Shown here in pieces: positions 1 to 7,006 of a stretch of 10,504 nucleotides of DNA. This DNA comes from an uncultured bacterium (GTDB taxonomy: Bacteria; Verrucomicrobiota; Kiritimatiellia; CAIKKV01): positions 1 through 10,504 of the forward strand of contig CAIKKV010000405.1 of assembly GCA_903828035.1 (NCBI GenBank), written 5' to 3'. Position 1 is the first letter of the stretch, and the number at the start of each line of letters is the position of its first letter. The notes under the pieces were generated by a model. The model ran no database searches. It saw only the letters and a list, made by a program, of their open reading frames with translations, and had not been told where the DNA came from. Both the position numbers and the translations under genes were made by a program.

Positions 1-1161
1 ATGCCGGAGTCCGGCATGGCGGCGTCCATCGAGGAGGCCATGGACGTCGTCCGCCGGGTGGGGTATCCGGTCATGGTGCGCCCGTCGTTCGTGCTGGGCG
101 GCCGGGGCATGGAGGTGGTTTACGACGAAGCCATGCTTCGCGAGTATGTGGGCAAGGCCGTGGGCGTCACCCCCGATCGCCCGTTGCTGATCGACCGGTT
201 CCTGCAGGAGGCGCTGGAGTGCGAGGCGGACGCCCTGTGCGACGGCAAGGACGTCTTCGTGCCGAGCGTGATGGAGCACATCGAGCTGGCCGGCGTCCAT
301 TCGGGCGATTCCGCCTGCGTGATTCCGCCGGTGACGATCCCGGCGAAGCATCTCAAGACCATCACCGATTATACCCGCACCATCGCGCAGGAGCTGAAGG
401 TGGTGGGGCTCATGAACATGCAGTACGCCATTGAGAAGGACAAGGTCTACGTGCTGGAAGCCAATCCCCGCGCCTCCCGGACCGTTCCGCTGGTGTCCAA
501 GGTGTGCGGCCTGTCCATGGCGCGGGCGGCCACGGAGCTCATGATGGGCCGGCCGCTGGCGGAGTTGAACCTGAAGCCGAAGACGTTTTCCCATTTCGGC
601 GTCAAGGAGTCGGTGTTCCCCTTCGACAAGTATCCCGAGGTCGACCCGGTGCTGGGGCCCGAGATGCGCTCCACGGGCGAGGTGCTGGGCATGGCCGACA
701 ACTTCGGCATGGCCTTTTTCAAGGCGGAGGAGGGCGCCTCCTGCCTGCTGCCGCGCGAGGGCGCCGTGCTGATGAGCCTGGTGGAAAAGACCGCGCAGGT
801 GCTCGAGGTGGGCAAGGCGTTCGTCAAGCTGGGGTTCCGCATCAAGGCCACGGATGGAACCTGCGCCTTCCTGAAGGGCGGCGGCGTGGACTGCGAGAGG
901 ATCAATAAGCTCATGGAGGGCCGCCCGAACATCACGGACGGCATCATGAACAAGGAGATCCAACTCGTCATCAACACGCCGGCGGGCAAGAAGAGCGCCA
1001 CGGATGACTCCTACATCCGCAAGACGGCCATCCGGTACAAGGTGCCCTACATCACCACCCTGGCGGCGGCCAAGGCGGCGGTGAAAGGCATCGAGGCCGC
1101 GCAGGCGGTGGGCAAGGGAGGCGTGAAGTCCCTGCAGGAATACCACGCGGAAATCCGCTGA
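1..1161 (+). CDS. carB: Carbamoyl-phosphate synthase large subunit, C-terminal part (5' end outside window)
   Basis: This is the ammonia-dependent large subunit of carbamoyl-phosphate synthase, which makes carbamoyl phosphate for pyrimidine and arginine synthesis in the cytoplasm. The 386 visible residues match the last third of the roughly 1070-residue family. They hold most of the second ATP-grasp (carbamate kinase) half, with VRPSFVLGGRGME at about 26-38, MEHIELAGVHSGDSA at 91-105 and the metal/ATP-binding EANPRASRTVP at 153-163. The allosteric MGS-like domain follows at about 250-386, with the EGRPNI segment at 306-311 and NTPAG at 325-329. The ATG at base 1 is almost certainly an internal codon, because the family continues without a break to the N-terminal side, so the gene is cut by the window edge and not by biology. 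The stop is TGA at 1159-1161. The gene is convergent with the propeller/TIM gene. Identification is very secure. Confidence 0.97.
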   Translation: MPESGMAASIEEAMDVVRRVGYPVMVRPSFVLGGRGMEVVYDEAMLREYVGKAVGVTPDRPLLIDRFLQEALECEADALCDGKDVFVPSVMEHIELAGVHSGDSACVIPPVTIPAKHLKTITDYTRTIAQELKVVGLMNMQYAIEKDKVYVLEANPRASRTVPLVSKVCGLSMARAATELMMGRPLAELNLKPKTFSHFGVKESVFPFDKYPEVDPVLGPEMRSTGEVLGMADNFGMAFFKAEEGASCLLPREGAVLMSLVEKTAQVLEVGKAFVKLGFRIKATDGTCAFLKGGGVDCERINKLMEGRPNITDGIMNKEIQLVINTPAGKKSATDDSYIRKTAIRYKVPYITTLAAAKAAVKGIEAAQAVGKGGVKSLQEYHAEIR

Positions 1162-1171
1162 TGGGTTGCAT

Positions 1172-1225
1172 GATAGGACTGATAGGGGCTATAGGACCTA
1201 TGCCGCAGCGGACTATTATAGGATA
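1172..1225. repeat. Nonamer tandem repeat between convergent genes
   Basis: Three imperfect 9-bp units follow each other at 1172-1180, 1181-1189 and 1190-1198 (consensus KATAGGRSY), with the first three bases of a fourth at 1199-1201. A further copy, TATAGGATA, lies at 1217-1225. That last copy supplies the TAA stop (1218-1216, minus strand) and the final codons of the propeller/TIM gene. ATAGGACCTAT at 1191-1201 is a perfect odd palindrome. The array fills most of the 54-bp space after carB. Its function is unknown. It may mark or help transcript ends, but no T-tract follows, so an intrinsic terminator is not supported. Confidence 0.6.
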
Positions 1226-1745
1226 CAGCGGGAAACCGGATCGGACGGATTCTTGAGCCGGTAGAACGCGCGGCGCAATTCCGGGAAGAGCGGGACGTCG
1301 TTGGATTCGTAGACCGTGACGCTGGCGGCGCCCGCTTTGGCGTAGGCCCTGGCTTTCCGTTCGACAAGGTCGGCAGCCAGGGGCCTCGCATCCGCTCCCC
1401 AAGGGTTCATGCGGCAGAAGGCCGCGCCGGCGCGGCAGCCGGTGTCTTTCAGGGCGGCGACGAGTCCGGCGATGTCCGGATCGCGGGGTGTATCCGAACG
1501 GTCTTCGATCAGGATCTCATCCGCCAGGCCCGCCCGGGCCAGGCCGGCGGGATCGACCCCCATAAGGGCCCGGGCCCGGCATACGCGCAGGTGCAGCTCG
1601 CCGGCGGGATTGACGCGCTTGATGGCGTCGCGGATCGCCCGGACGAACCGGGCGAAGACCTCGCACTGGAGCGCCACCACGCGGTCGTCAAAGGGCGGAA
1701 GCGTCCGCATATCCAGCCCGTGGCGCGCCCTTCCGGGGTCAGGGG
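1216..1745 (-). pseudogene. C-terminal TIM-barrel-like part of the propeller protein, displaced by -1 frameshift
   Basis: This is the downstream continuation of the gene starting at 3164, in the -1 frame. From about 1745 the upstream frame becomes a Ser/Pro/Arg/Trp-rich string unlike a protein. The -1 frame changes at the same place from such a string to protein-like sequence: GLDMRTLPPFDDRVVALQCE, then a helix FARFVRAIRDAIKRV, strand ELHLRVC, EILIEDRSD, and further alternating helices and strands (AASVTVYESND) to the TAA at 1218-1216. About 175 residues are readable. The strand-helix alternation and the NPAGELHLRV segment resemble the later part of the glycosidase-like TIM barrels found beside FG-GAP propellers in PVC bacteria. 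A specific family cannot be named. There is no good start codon or ribosome binding site at the junction, so it is unlikely to be an independent gene. A one-base deletion in a C-run, real or from sequencing, is the simplest cause. Confidence 0.7.
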
Positions 1746-3164
1746 CCGGGGATGGCCGGGGATGTCGGGCGCCGTATCGCCCGCTTCGGGAACGGCGGAG
1801 GGATATTCCCAGCATGAGCCGCCGAGCTTGTAGTACAGGCGTTCGAAGCCGCAGCGCGCCTGCCACGTGACGAACTCGTCCAGCTCGGCCGGCGTGTCCA
1901 ACCGGAAGTGGCGGAACCAGTCGGCGGTATCCGATATGCCGGCCAGGGGGACCGGGAGCGCGGGGAGACGGGAGGGGCGCGAGGGGGTCACCGGAGTGAA
2001 GCGTAACGAGGCGATAAAAACAGGGATCGGTTCGCCGGCGGTTTCGGCGCTTGTTACCCGGGACAGGCACAGGCGGCGGTGGGTGCAATCCGCCGTGCGC
2101 ACGTAGAGTTCCTGGTCGGGCTCTTGCAGGGATTCGCCAGGCAGGAGGATATCGGGACACGCTTCGCCGTCCAGGCGGACGCGCAGCGGCGTGCGGCCCG
2201 CGTGGCCGGGCGGGCGGCGCAGGGTCACGTGGATCTCGCACAAGCCCGACACGGGCGGGGCGAGGGAAAGCTCGGGCGTGGCCGGGCTGAAGTCGGAGCC
2301 GGCGACGGCGGCGACGTCGTCCGCCACCCAGCTGGCGTGGCTTTCGAGCGGCCAGCTCCAGAGCGCCCCGGCGCCATCCAGGACGAGAAGCCTCCGGCCG
2401 GACGGGGTTTCCAATAGCGTGGGGCAGGCCGTTCCATTGACCCGGAGAAGGCCTTCGGCATCGGCCCGCCGGCGGCCGCGATCCCAGCGCACCTCGCCCG
2501 ATCCGCCGATATCCCGGAACAGCAGCACCTCGCCATCGGCCGTGCCGAGAAGCAGGTCGCGGCGCCCGCGGCCTGTCAGATCCGACACACACGGGAACAC
2601 GGGGCCCGGATAGGCGCTGTCCGTCAGGAGCCGCTCGGGCCTTGATCCGTCAAGGCCGGTTGGATCTGTTGCAGAAAAAGGGACATTGAGAAGGGTCCCA
2701 TCCGCCTGACCCAGCAGGAGGGAATAGCGCCCGTCGCGGTGCAGGTCGACGAAGTCGGGGATGCCCTGGAGGGGCAGAAGAGGGCGCGGCCAGTGAAGGC
2801 GCAGGCCGTCCGCGGCGAGGGCGATTCCGTCGGCTTGGATCAGCGCCGCTCCGGCGAGCGTGCCGAGGACCAGCTGCCAGCTGTTCGAGGCGGGCTGGGG
2901 GCGGAGGGCGAGCGTGCGGGGCTGGGGCGTGGGGATGCCGGAGTAGCCCATGGGATAGTCGTCCCCGGGGCCGGGCCGGCCCACCAGCAGGACGGGCGTG
3001 GCGGGCGGCGACTCTCCGCCGAGATCCCGGTAGAGGCGCACGTCGCCGAGCTCGTTGGCCACGAGCAGGCCGCAGGCGCCCTCGGGCAGCTTCACCGCCC
3101 GGATGTGGGAGCGGGCGCCGAGAAGGAAGTGCGGCCCGCCGATCCGGGATCGCGGCCCCAGCAT
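1509..3164 (-). CDS. FG-GAP/VCBS-like beta-propeller protein, frame broken near 1745
   Basis: This probably encodes a carbohydrate-associated protein, but its biochemical role is not recognised. From the chosen start the N-terminal ~280 residues show propeller-type repeats. Each pairs a D-x-x-x-D/G-x-R-x-x-L-L-L-G-x-A-D-G motif with a following strand, for example DLHRDGRYSLLLGQADGTLL (residues ~140-159) and DLTGRGRRDLLLGTADGEVL (~195-214). A beta-rich, possibly ligand-binding region follows (~300-390). The start of a TIM-barrel-like domain follows at ~415-460, with FERLYYKLGG and SCWEYPS. Real homology appears to end near residue 474 (base ~1745), and the remaining residues down to the stop at 1509 are out of frame. 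The start is ATG 3164 with AGGA about 10 nt upstream, leaving 59 nt after the hydrolase. The open frame runs up to 3317, but only as a shadow of the hydrolase gene. No signal peptide is visible. Confidence 0.65.
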   Translation of the reverse strand: MLGPRSRIGGPHFLLGARSHIRAVKLPEGACGLLVANELGDVRLYRDLGGESPPATPVLLVGRPGPGDDYPMGYSGIPTPQPRTLALRPQPASNSWQLVLGTLAGAALIQADGIALAADGLRLHWPRPLLPLQGIPDFVDLHRDGRYSLLLGQADGTLLNVPFSATDPTGLDGSRPERLLTDSAYPGPVFPCVSDLTGRGRRDLLLGTADGEVLLFRDIGGSGEVRWDRGRRRADAEGLLRVNGTACPTLLETPSGRRLLVLDGAGALWSWPLESHASWVADDVAAVAGSDFSPATPELSLAPPVSGLCEIHVTLRRPPGHAGRTPLRVRLDGEACPDILLPGESLQEPDQELYVRTADCTHRRLCLSRVTSAETAGEPIPVFIASLRFTPVTPSRPSRLPALPVPLAGISDTADWFRHFRLDTPAELDEFVTWQARCGFERLYYKLGGSCWEYPSAVPEAGDTAPDIPGHPRPLTPEGRATGWICGRFRPLTTAWWRSSARSSPGSSGRSATPSSASIPPASCTCAYAGPGPLWGSIPPAWPGRAWRMRS

Positions 3165-3223
3165 AAGGACGGTTTCCTGCAGCCATCCGGCTGATTTCCA
3201 GGCGATTGAAGAGGGCCTGACCG

Positions 3224-3985
3224 TTACGGAATCTTCGCGCTGATCGCCTTGATGAAATTGAGCATCAGGGGCGTGCCGGGAAGGGTCATGCCATGGCCAT
3301 AGCCCTGGAACTCGCACAGGGTGACATTCGGGTGGCCGTTGATTTTCAGCATGCGCATCAGGTAGGCGTTTTCCTCATAGCGGCCAACCATCTCCATTTC
3401 GCGATCGCCGGAGAGAAGCAGGATGGGCGGGGCATCTCCGCGGACATGGAAGAGCGGAGCAAACTCGTCGACCACCGGCTGCTTGATGTCGATTCCGCGC
3501 TCCTTGCGGATGGTCAGGTGCGTGATGCACTGGCCGCTCATGGGAATCAGGCCGGCAATCCGGTTGGCATCGACGCCAAAGGCCGCCAGCCACCGTTTGT
3601 CGAGCCCCACCATGGACGCCAGGTAGCCCCCGGCCGAATGGCCGGCAACGAAAATCTTCTTTGCGCTGCCGCCAAACTCCTCGATGTGCTGGAACGTCCA
3701 GGCCACGGCGGCGGCGGCGTCCTCCAGGTAGGCGGGGCAGCTGATTTGCGGGAAGAGCCGGTAATTGACGGAAACCACGATCAAGTCAGGGCCTTTGACG
3801 CCGGCCGGAATATCGTCCTTGCCGCCCCAGGCCAGGCCGCCTCCATGAAACCAGACGAGGACGGGGCAATCGGTGGTTTGCTCGGGAGCAAAGACGTCCA
3901 GGCGGCAGCGTTCCTGTTGATAGGGCGTCAATCCGGGCTGGTTGTCCGGATAGTAGGGAATGTTTAGCGTATCCGCTGACGCCAT
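3224..3985 (-). CDS. Alpha/beta hydrolase (carboxylesterase/acetyl-esterase-like)
   Basis: This is a serine hydrolase of the alpha/beta fold, HSL/BD-FAE-like group, likely cleaving an ester of a small acyl or sugar substrate. The exact substrate cannot be read from the sequence. At 253 residues it is a normal single-domain length. The oxyanion-hole HGGG is at 47-50. The nucleophile elbow GHSAGG is at 115-120 with Ser117. The likely acid is Asp194 in LSGDREM, and the likely base is His231 in GYGHGM. All catalytic parts are therefore present. The start is ATG 3985 with AGGAG nine bases upstream. The stop is TAA at 3226-3224. No signal peptide is seen, so a cytoplasmic enzyme is expected. The propeller/TIM gene starts 59 nt downstream on the same strand, which suggests co-transcription and a shared role in carbohydrate ester breakdown (inference). 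Confidence 0.9.
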   Translation of the reverse strand: MASADTLNIPYYPDNQPGLTPYQQERCRLDVFAPEQTTDCPVLVWFHGGGLAWGGKDDIPAGVKGPDLIVVSVNYRLFPQISCPAYLEDAAAAVAWTFQHIEEFGGSAKKIFVAGHSAGGYLASMVGLDKRWLAAFGVDANRIAGLIPMSGQCITHLTIRKERGIDIKQPVVDEFAPLFHVRGDAPPILLLSGDREMEMVGRYEENAYLMRMLKINGHPNVTLCEFQGYGHGMTLPGTPLMLNFIKAISAKIP

Positions 3986-4035
3986 GGTCGATTTCTCCTG
4001 ACCGTGAGTAGAAGCTGTTCGCGAAGAGACGACTA

Positions 4036-4070
4036 GAAAATAGCGGATGCGTAATTCGCTATCCGCTATT
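4036..4070 (-). terminator. Possible intrinsic terminator after the rdgC-helicase unit
   Basis: On the minus strand ATAGCGGAT (4069-4061) pairs perfectly with ATCCGCTAT (4048-4040) around a 12-nt loop. Counting the last stem base, four T residues follow, then CTAG (4040-4034). The hairpin lies directly downstream of the helicase stop at 4089 and upstream of the hydrolase ribosome binding site. The stem is only moderately GC-rich and the T-tract is short, so termination would be partial at best. The hairpin is made entirely from the heptamer repeat described at 4040-4083. Confidence 0.35.
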
Positions 4071-4083
4071 CGTTATCCGCTAT
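4040..4083. repeat. Heptamer tandem repeat (YCGCTAT family), copy 1
   Basis: Four 7-bp units, TCGCTAT, CCGCTAT, TCGTTAT and CCGCTAT, lie end to end at 4056-4083. An inverted unit ATAGCGG is at 4040-4046. The same heptamer builds the longer element at 8177-8231. The repeat fills the space just after the helicase stop codon (4089-4091) and lies within the 103-bp gap before the hydrolase start. Confidence 0.75.
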
Positions 4084-4088
4084 GCCTT

Positions 4089-5687
4089 CTACCGCGGGTG
4101 CAGCGGGGGAAGCAGCTCGGAATCCGGCACGACCACCTGGATTTCGCGGCCGATGAACTTTTCGATTTCCGGCAGGACGAAGGATTCGTCCTCGCAGGCA
4201 AACGAGATCGCCGTGCCTTCGTGGCCCACGCGGCCCGTGCGGCCGATGCGGTGGACGTATTCCTCGGGCTCGTAGGGCAGGTTGTAATTGACCACGTGCG
4301 AGATGCCGTCCACGTGAATGCCGCGACCCGCCACGTCCGTGGCCACGAGCACGCGGATTTTGCCTTCCCGGAAGGCTTCCAGCACGCGCATGCGCTTGTC
4401 CTGCGGAACATCGCCGGAGAGCAGCTCGCAGTGCACGCCCTTCTTGTGAAGGCGCTCGGTCAGCTCCCGCGTCTCATCGCGCCGGTTCGAGAAGATCAGC
4501 ACGCGCTCCATCTTCTCCTTCTCCATCAGGTTGAGCAGGAGCCGCAGCTTGTCGCGCGAGGAGACGGCGTAGACGATCTGCTTGACCGTGTCCACGGTCA
4601 CGTGCTCGGCCTCGATCTCCACGATATCGGGGTTGCGCATCCACTGTGAGGCGAGGCGCATCACGTCCTCGCTCAAGGTGGCGCTGAAGAGCATGGTCTG
4701 GCGCTGCTCGCGGGGCGGGATCTGCCGCAGGATGCGCCGGATGTCGGGAATGAAGCCCATGTCCAGCATGCGGTCGGCCTCGTCGATGACCAGGATCTCG
4801 ATGTGGCGCAGGTTGATGACGCTGCGGCCGCAGAAGTCGAGCAGGCGGCCCGGCGTGGCGGCGATCAGGTCGATGCGTCCCTCTTCCAGCCGGCGGCGCT
4901 GGTCGCGGAACTCCATGCCGCCATAGACGGCCAGGGTGTTCACCGGGCAGTACTTGGTCAGCTTGGCCGCATCCTTGTCGATCTGGACCACCAGCTCGCG
5001 GGTGGGCGCCAGCACCAGCGCGCGGGGGCAGCCGGCGGGGCGGTCGGGCTTGGGCGGGTTCTGGATGAACTGGTTGAGGATGGCCAGCAGGAAGGCGGCG
5101 GTCTTGCCGGTTCCGGTCTGGGCGCGGCCGGCCACGTCCTTGCCGGCCAGCGAGAGGGGCAGCGACTTGCCCTGGATCGGGGTGCAGTATTCGAAGCCCA
5201 GCTCATGAATGGAGCGCATGAGCGGATCGGGCAGGCTCAAGTCGTGGAAGCGCACCTTGCCTTCCTGGGCCGCGACCTGGAACAGGGCGGAATCCCAGGG
5301 GATGGCGGACTCCGCGGGCTTGACGGGGGCGGCGGCATGGGAGACCTGGCCCTCGGGCCTGTGGGGGCTCCATTCGGTTGCGCCGCCGCGGCCGCTGTCG
5401 CGGCGGGGCGGGCGGGAATCACCGCGCCCGACGGGGCGGCGGTCGTCGCGCCGGCTCTCGTCGCGACGCCCTTCGGGGCGTCCGCGTTCGCCTTCCGGGG
5501 CGGCTCGCCGGGGCGGCCGGGAGCCCTCGCGGGCGGGAGCGGCATGCGGCTTGGCAGGAGCCGCATGCGGCTTGGCAGGAGCCGCATGCGGTTTGGCGTG
5601 ATGAGTGGACGGAGCGGCCTTGGGGGCGTTTTTCTTGACCAGTCCCAGCATTTTGTGGGCGATCTTCTTCAGCAGTCTGGTAACCAT
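4089..5687 (-). CDS. DEAD-box ATP-dependent RNA helicase, RhlB-like
   Basis: This enzyme would unwind short RNA duplexes using ATP, as in RNA decay or ribosome assembly. All core motifs are visible in the 532-residue product: the Q motif ending in CTPIQ (~168-172), Walker A AQTGTGKT (189-196), PTREL, TPGR, DEAD (302-305), SAT (335-337), the ATDVAGRGIH segment and HRIGRTGR (479-486). Wording across the core (LAGKDVAGRAQTGTGKT, DEADRMLDMGFIPDIR, LLSGDVPQDKR) is closest to RhlB. The first ~130 residues are a basic, low-complexity tail with three AKPHAAP heptapeptides at about 31-51, then R/G/P/E-rich sequence that may bind RNA. The start is set at ATG 5687, with AAAAAGG about 6 nt upstream and 11 nt after the rdgC stop. 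An in-frame ATG at 5729 would overlap rdgC and lacks a comparable site. Stop TAG at 4091-4089. Confidence 0.93.
   Translation of the reverse strand: MVTRLLKKIAHKMLGLVKKNAPKAAPSTHHAKPHAAPAKPHAAPAKPHAAPAREGSRPPRRAAPEGERGRPEGRRDESRRDDRRPVGRGDSRPPRRDSGRGGATEWSPHRPEGQVSHAAAPVKPAESAIPWDSALFQVAAQEGKVRFHDLSLPDPLMRSIHELGFEYCTPIQGKSLPLSLAGKDVAGRAQTGTGKTAAFLLAILNQFIQNPPKPDRPAGCPRALVLAPTRELVVQIDKDAAKLTKYCPVNTLAVYGGMEFRDQRRRLEEGRIDLIAATPGRLLDFCGRSVINLRHIEILVIDEADRMLDMGFIPDIRRILRQIPPREQRQTMLFSATLSEDVMRLASQWMRNPDIVEIEAEHVTVDTVKQIVYAVSSRDKLRLLLNLMEKEKMERVLIFSNRRDETRELTERLHKKGVHCELLSGDVPQDKRMRVLEAFREGKIRVLVATDVAGRGIHVDGISHVVNYNLPYEPEEYVHRIGRTGRVGHEGTAISFACEDESFVLPEIEKFIGREIQVVVPDSELLPPLHPR
5542..5600. repeat. 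21-bp tandem repeat inside helicase tail
   Basis: A 21-bp unit occurs twice exactly (5542-5562 and 5563-5583) and a third time in diverged, partial form (5584-5600). It encodes the AKPHAAP repeats of the helicase N-terminal tail on the minus strand. Near-identity at the DNA level suggests recent duplication by slippage, and copy number may vary between strains. Confidence 0.8.
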
Positions 5688-5698
5688 AACGGACCTTT

Positions 5699-6802
5699 TT
5701 ACACCCGGGCCGAGCGGGACTTTGCCCACTCCCGGATCTTTTTCTTAGCGCCGGGCCATCCGGCTTTGTCGAGCCGCTCTTCCAGGAAGCGGTCGTATAG
5801 CGCGAGCAACATATCCCGGAAACGATCCATCTGGCGGATCCGGGACTGGAATCGGCTCATGGGGTCGAGGTTCCCGCCTTCTTCAGGAACCGTGAGGCCG
5901 CGGATGATAAATCCGTCGGCATCGAACATGCACTTCCAAAGCTCGTCGTTCAGGCCGATTGTCAGGCGGCACTGCTTGAGCTTCTTGCCTGACAGCAGGC
6001 AGGTCTTGGCTTCCGCGCTGCCGATCGGCTCTCCGTTCCGGAGCACCGTGACGTGCGCGCCGCTTCCCTCGTGCATGAAGGTGAGCGGGCCTTCCAACAG
6101 AACGGCCAGGTTTCCGGTGTCGGGCAGCGGCACGGTGCCGTGGCCGGTTTCCGATTTGAACCAGAGCCAGGTGAGAAAATCGCGCCCGGGCTGGGCCTCC
6201 ATGAGCGCGTCGTCCACATCGGGCGAAAAGCTGACGGGCATCAGGTCGTGTACGTCGACCTTGCGGAGCTGGGAGGCGGCCGTCTCGGGCGTGACGGCGA
6301 TGAGTCGGAAGCCCTGCGTCTGCTGGAAGCGGCTGCTGAGAAGGTCGGTCTGGGCGTCGCTCATGGCGCCGGCGTAGAGCATCTCCGAGCCCGGCTGGTG
6401 GACCAGCGGGATGGCCTTCAGCTGGGGAGGCATGTTCGGCAGCAGCCGCTCGGTGACGGCCTGGCGGATTTCGGAGCGTTTACGGCGGTTGAGAAAGGGG
6501 CGGTCCTCCGAGGCGGCGGCCGCGATCTCCTCCATGCGGCACTCGGCCTGGAGCAGGGAGGCGGGGATCTTGCGCTGGCCCTGGCGCAGGGTGATGCGCA
6601 GGTAGCCGGCGTAGTTGAGGGAGTCCTCGGTGATATTCCGATCGAGCAGGTGCCGTCCGGTTACCCAGCCCGCGCTTTCCTCGGCCTGGATGCTTTCAAG
6701 GCCGCCCGCCGCATGGGCGGCAAACCGTTTGACAAAATCATCGGGCAGGGGGCGGGGCAGGTAGTACAGACGGAACCCCACCGTTCCGCTTTCAAAACCC
6801 AT
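5699..6802 (-). CDS. rdgC: RdgC-like recombination-associated protein
   Basis: RdgC is a ring-forming double-stranded DNA-binding protein that limits RecA-driven recombination. This 367-residue product shows the family pattern: N-terminal MGFESGTVGFRLYYLP strand, the conserved GWV at 45-47, a basic helix RRKRSEIRQAVTERLLP (~106-122), and MLYAGAMSDAQTDLL (~141-155) followed by FRLIAVTP. The segment GRDFLTWLWFKSE at 206-218 is typical of the longer RdgC-like proteins of non-enteric bacteria. It is longer than the roughly 300-residue E. coli protein, mostly in the C-terminal half. The start is ATG 6802, with GAGG four bases upstream (short spacing). The stop is TAA at 5701-5699. The helicase begins 11 nt downstream, so the two are very probably one operon transcribed from the 6803-7006 spacer. 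Function is assigned by resemblance only. Confidence 0.8.
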   Translation of the reverse strand: MGFESGTVGFRLYYLPRPLPDDFVKRFAAHAAGGLESIQAEESAGWVTGRHLLDRNITEDSLNYAGYLRITLRQGQRKIPASLLQAECRMEEIAAAASEDRPFLNRRKRSEIRQAVTERLLPNMPPQLKAIPLVHQPGSEMLYAGAMSDAQTDLLSSRFQQTQGFRLIAVTPETAASQLRKVDVHDLMPVSFSPDVDDALMEAQPGRDFLTWLWFKSETGHGTVPLPDTGNLAVLLEGPLTFMHEGSGAHVTVLRNGEPIGSAEAKTCLLSGKKLKQCRLTIGLNDELWKCMFDADGFIIRGLTVPEEGGNLDPMSRFQSRIRQMDRFRDMLLALYDRFLEERLDKAGWPGAKKKIREWAKSRSARV

Positions 6803-6954
6803 ACAGCCTCGCAGTCAATCTCTTCATTCGGCATCTATTTTGCCTTGGTGGCCGCTCAATTGAAAGCCTTTTATTCGGAAAGCAACGGGAGCGGGGCGGT
6901 TTGAGGAGGCGGCGTGTTGTGGGTTGCGCCGTTTCGGGCGTCGCCTGCGCACGC

Positions 6955-6983
6955 TTGATCGGCGCCTGCCGGCCTGTTAGCAT
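6955..6983 (+). promoter_or_regulatory. Candidate sigma-70-type promoter for the epimerase gene
   Basis: TTGATC (6955-6960) and TAGCAT (6978-6983) are separated by 17 bp, each matching the consensus at four of six positions. Transcription would start around 6990, leaving a very short leader before the ribosome binding site. The score is modest in GC-rich DNA of an unknown organism. Confidence 0.35.
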
Positions 6984-6994
6984 TTGCCGATAAC

Positions 6995-7000
6995 AAGGAG
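6995..7000 (+). promoter_or_regulatory. Ribosome binding site of the epimerase gene
   Basis: AAGGAG is followed by six bases and ATG at 7007. This is a strong Shine-Dalgarno match and fixes the start of the epimerase gene. Confidence 0.8.
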
Positions 7001-7006
7001 ACGCCA

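Larger units (their letters stand above)
6803..7006. other. Divergent intergenic spacer
   Basis: This 204-bp region separates the divergent rdgC and epimerase genes and should hold the promoters of both. It is more AT-rich near the rdgC end (about 6825-6885) than its surroundings. A candidate plus-strand promoter is listed separately. On the minus strand no convincing -35/-10 pair was found. It holds none of the heptamer or nonamer repeats that occur at the gene 3' ends. Confidence 0.6.

Noticed and set aside
1740..1765. Programmed -1 ribosomal frameshift in the propeller/TIM gene
   Set aside because: No X-XXY-YYZ slippery site fits the upstream frame here and no clear stimulatory hairpin was found. 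An indel in a C-run is simpler.
3165..3317. N-terminal extension of the propeller protein to an ATG at 3317
   Set aside because: It would overlap the end of the hydrolase gene in another frame, and the extra residues look like a shadow. The ATG at 3164 has a plausible ribosome binding site.
4803..6377. Plus-strand open frame of 524 codons opposite the helicase and rdgC genes
   Set aside because: It is a GC-driven shadow. Its Gly/Ala/Arg-rich product spans two well-recognised genes and their spacer and shows no motif.
6803..6900. Minus-strand promoter for rdgC (TTGAGC with a weak AT-rich -10)
   Set aside because: The -10 matches the consensus at only about half of its positions, so it was not listed as a feature, although a promoter must exist in this spacer.
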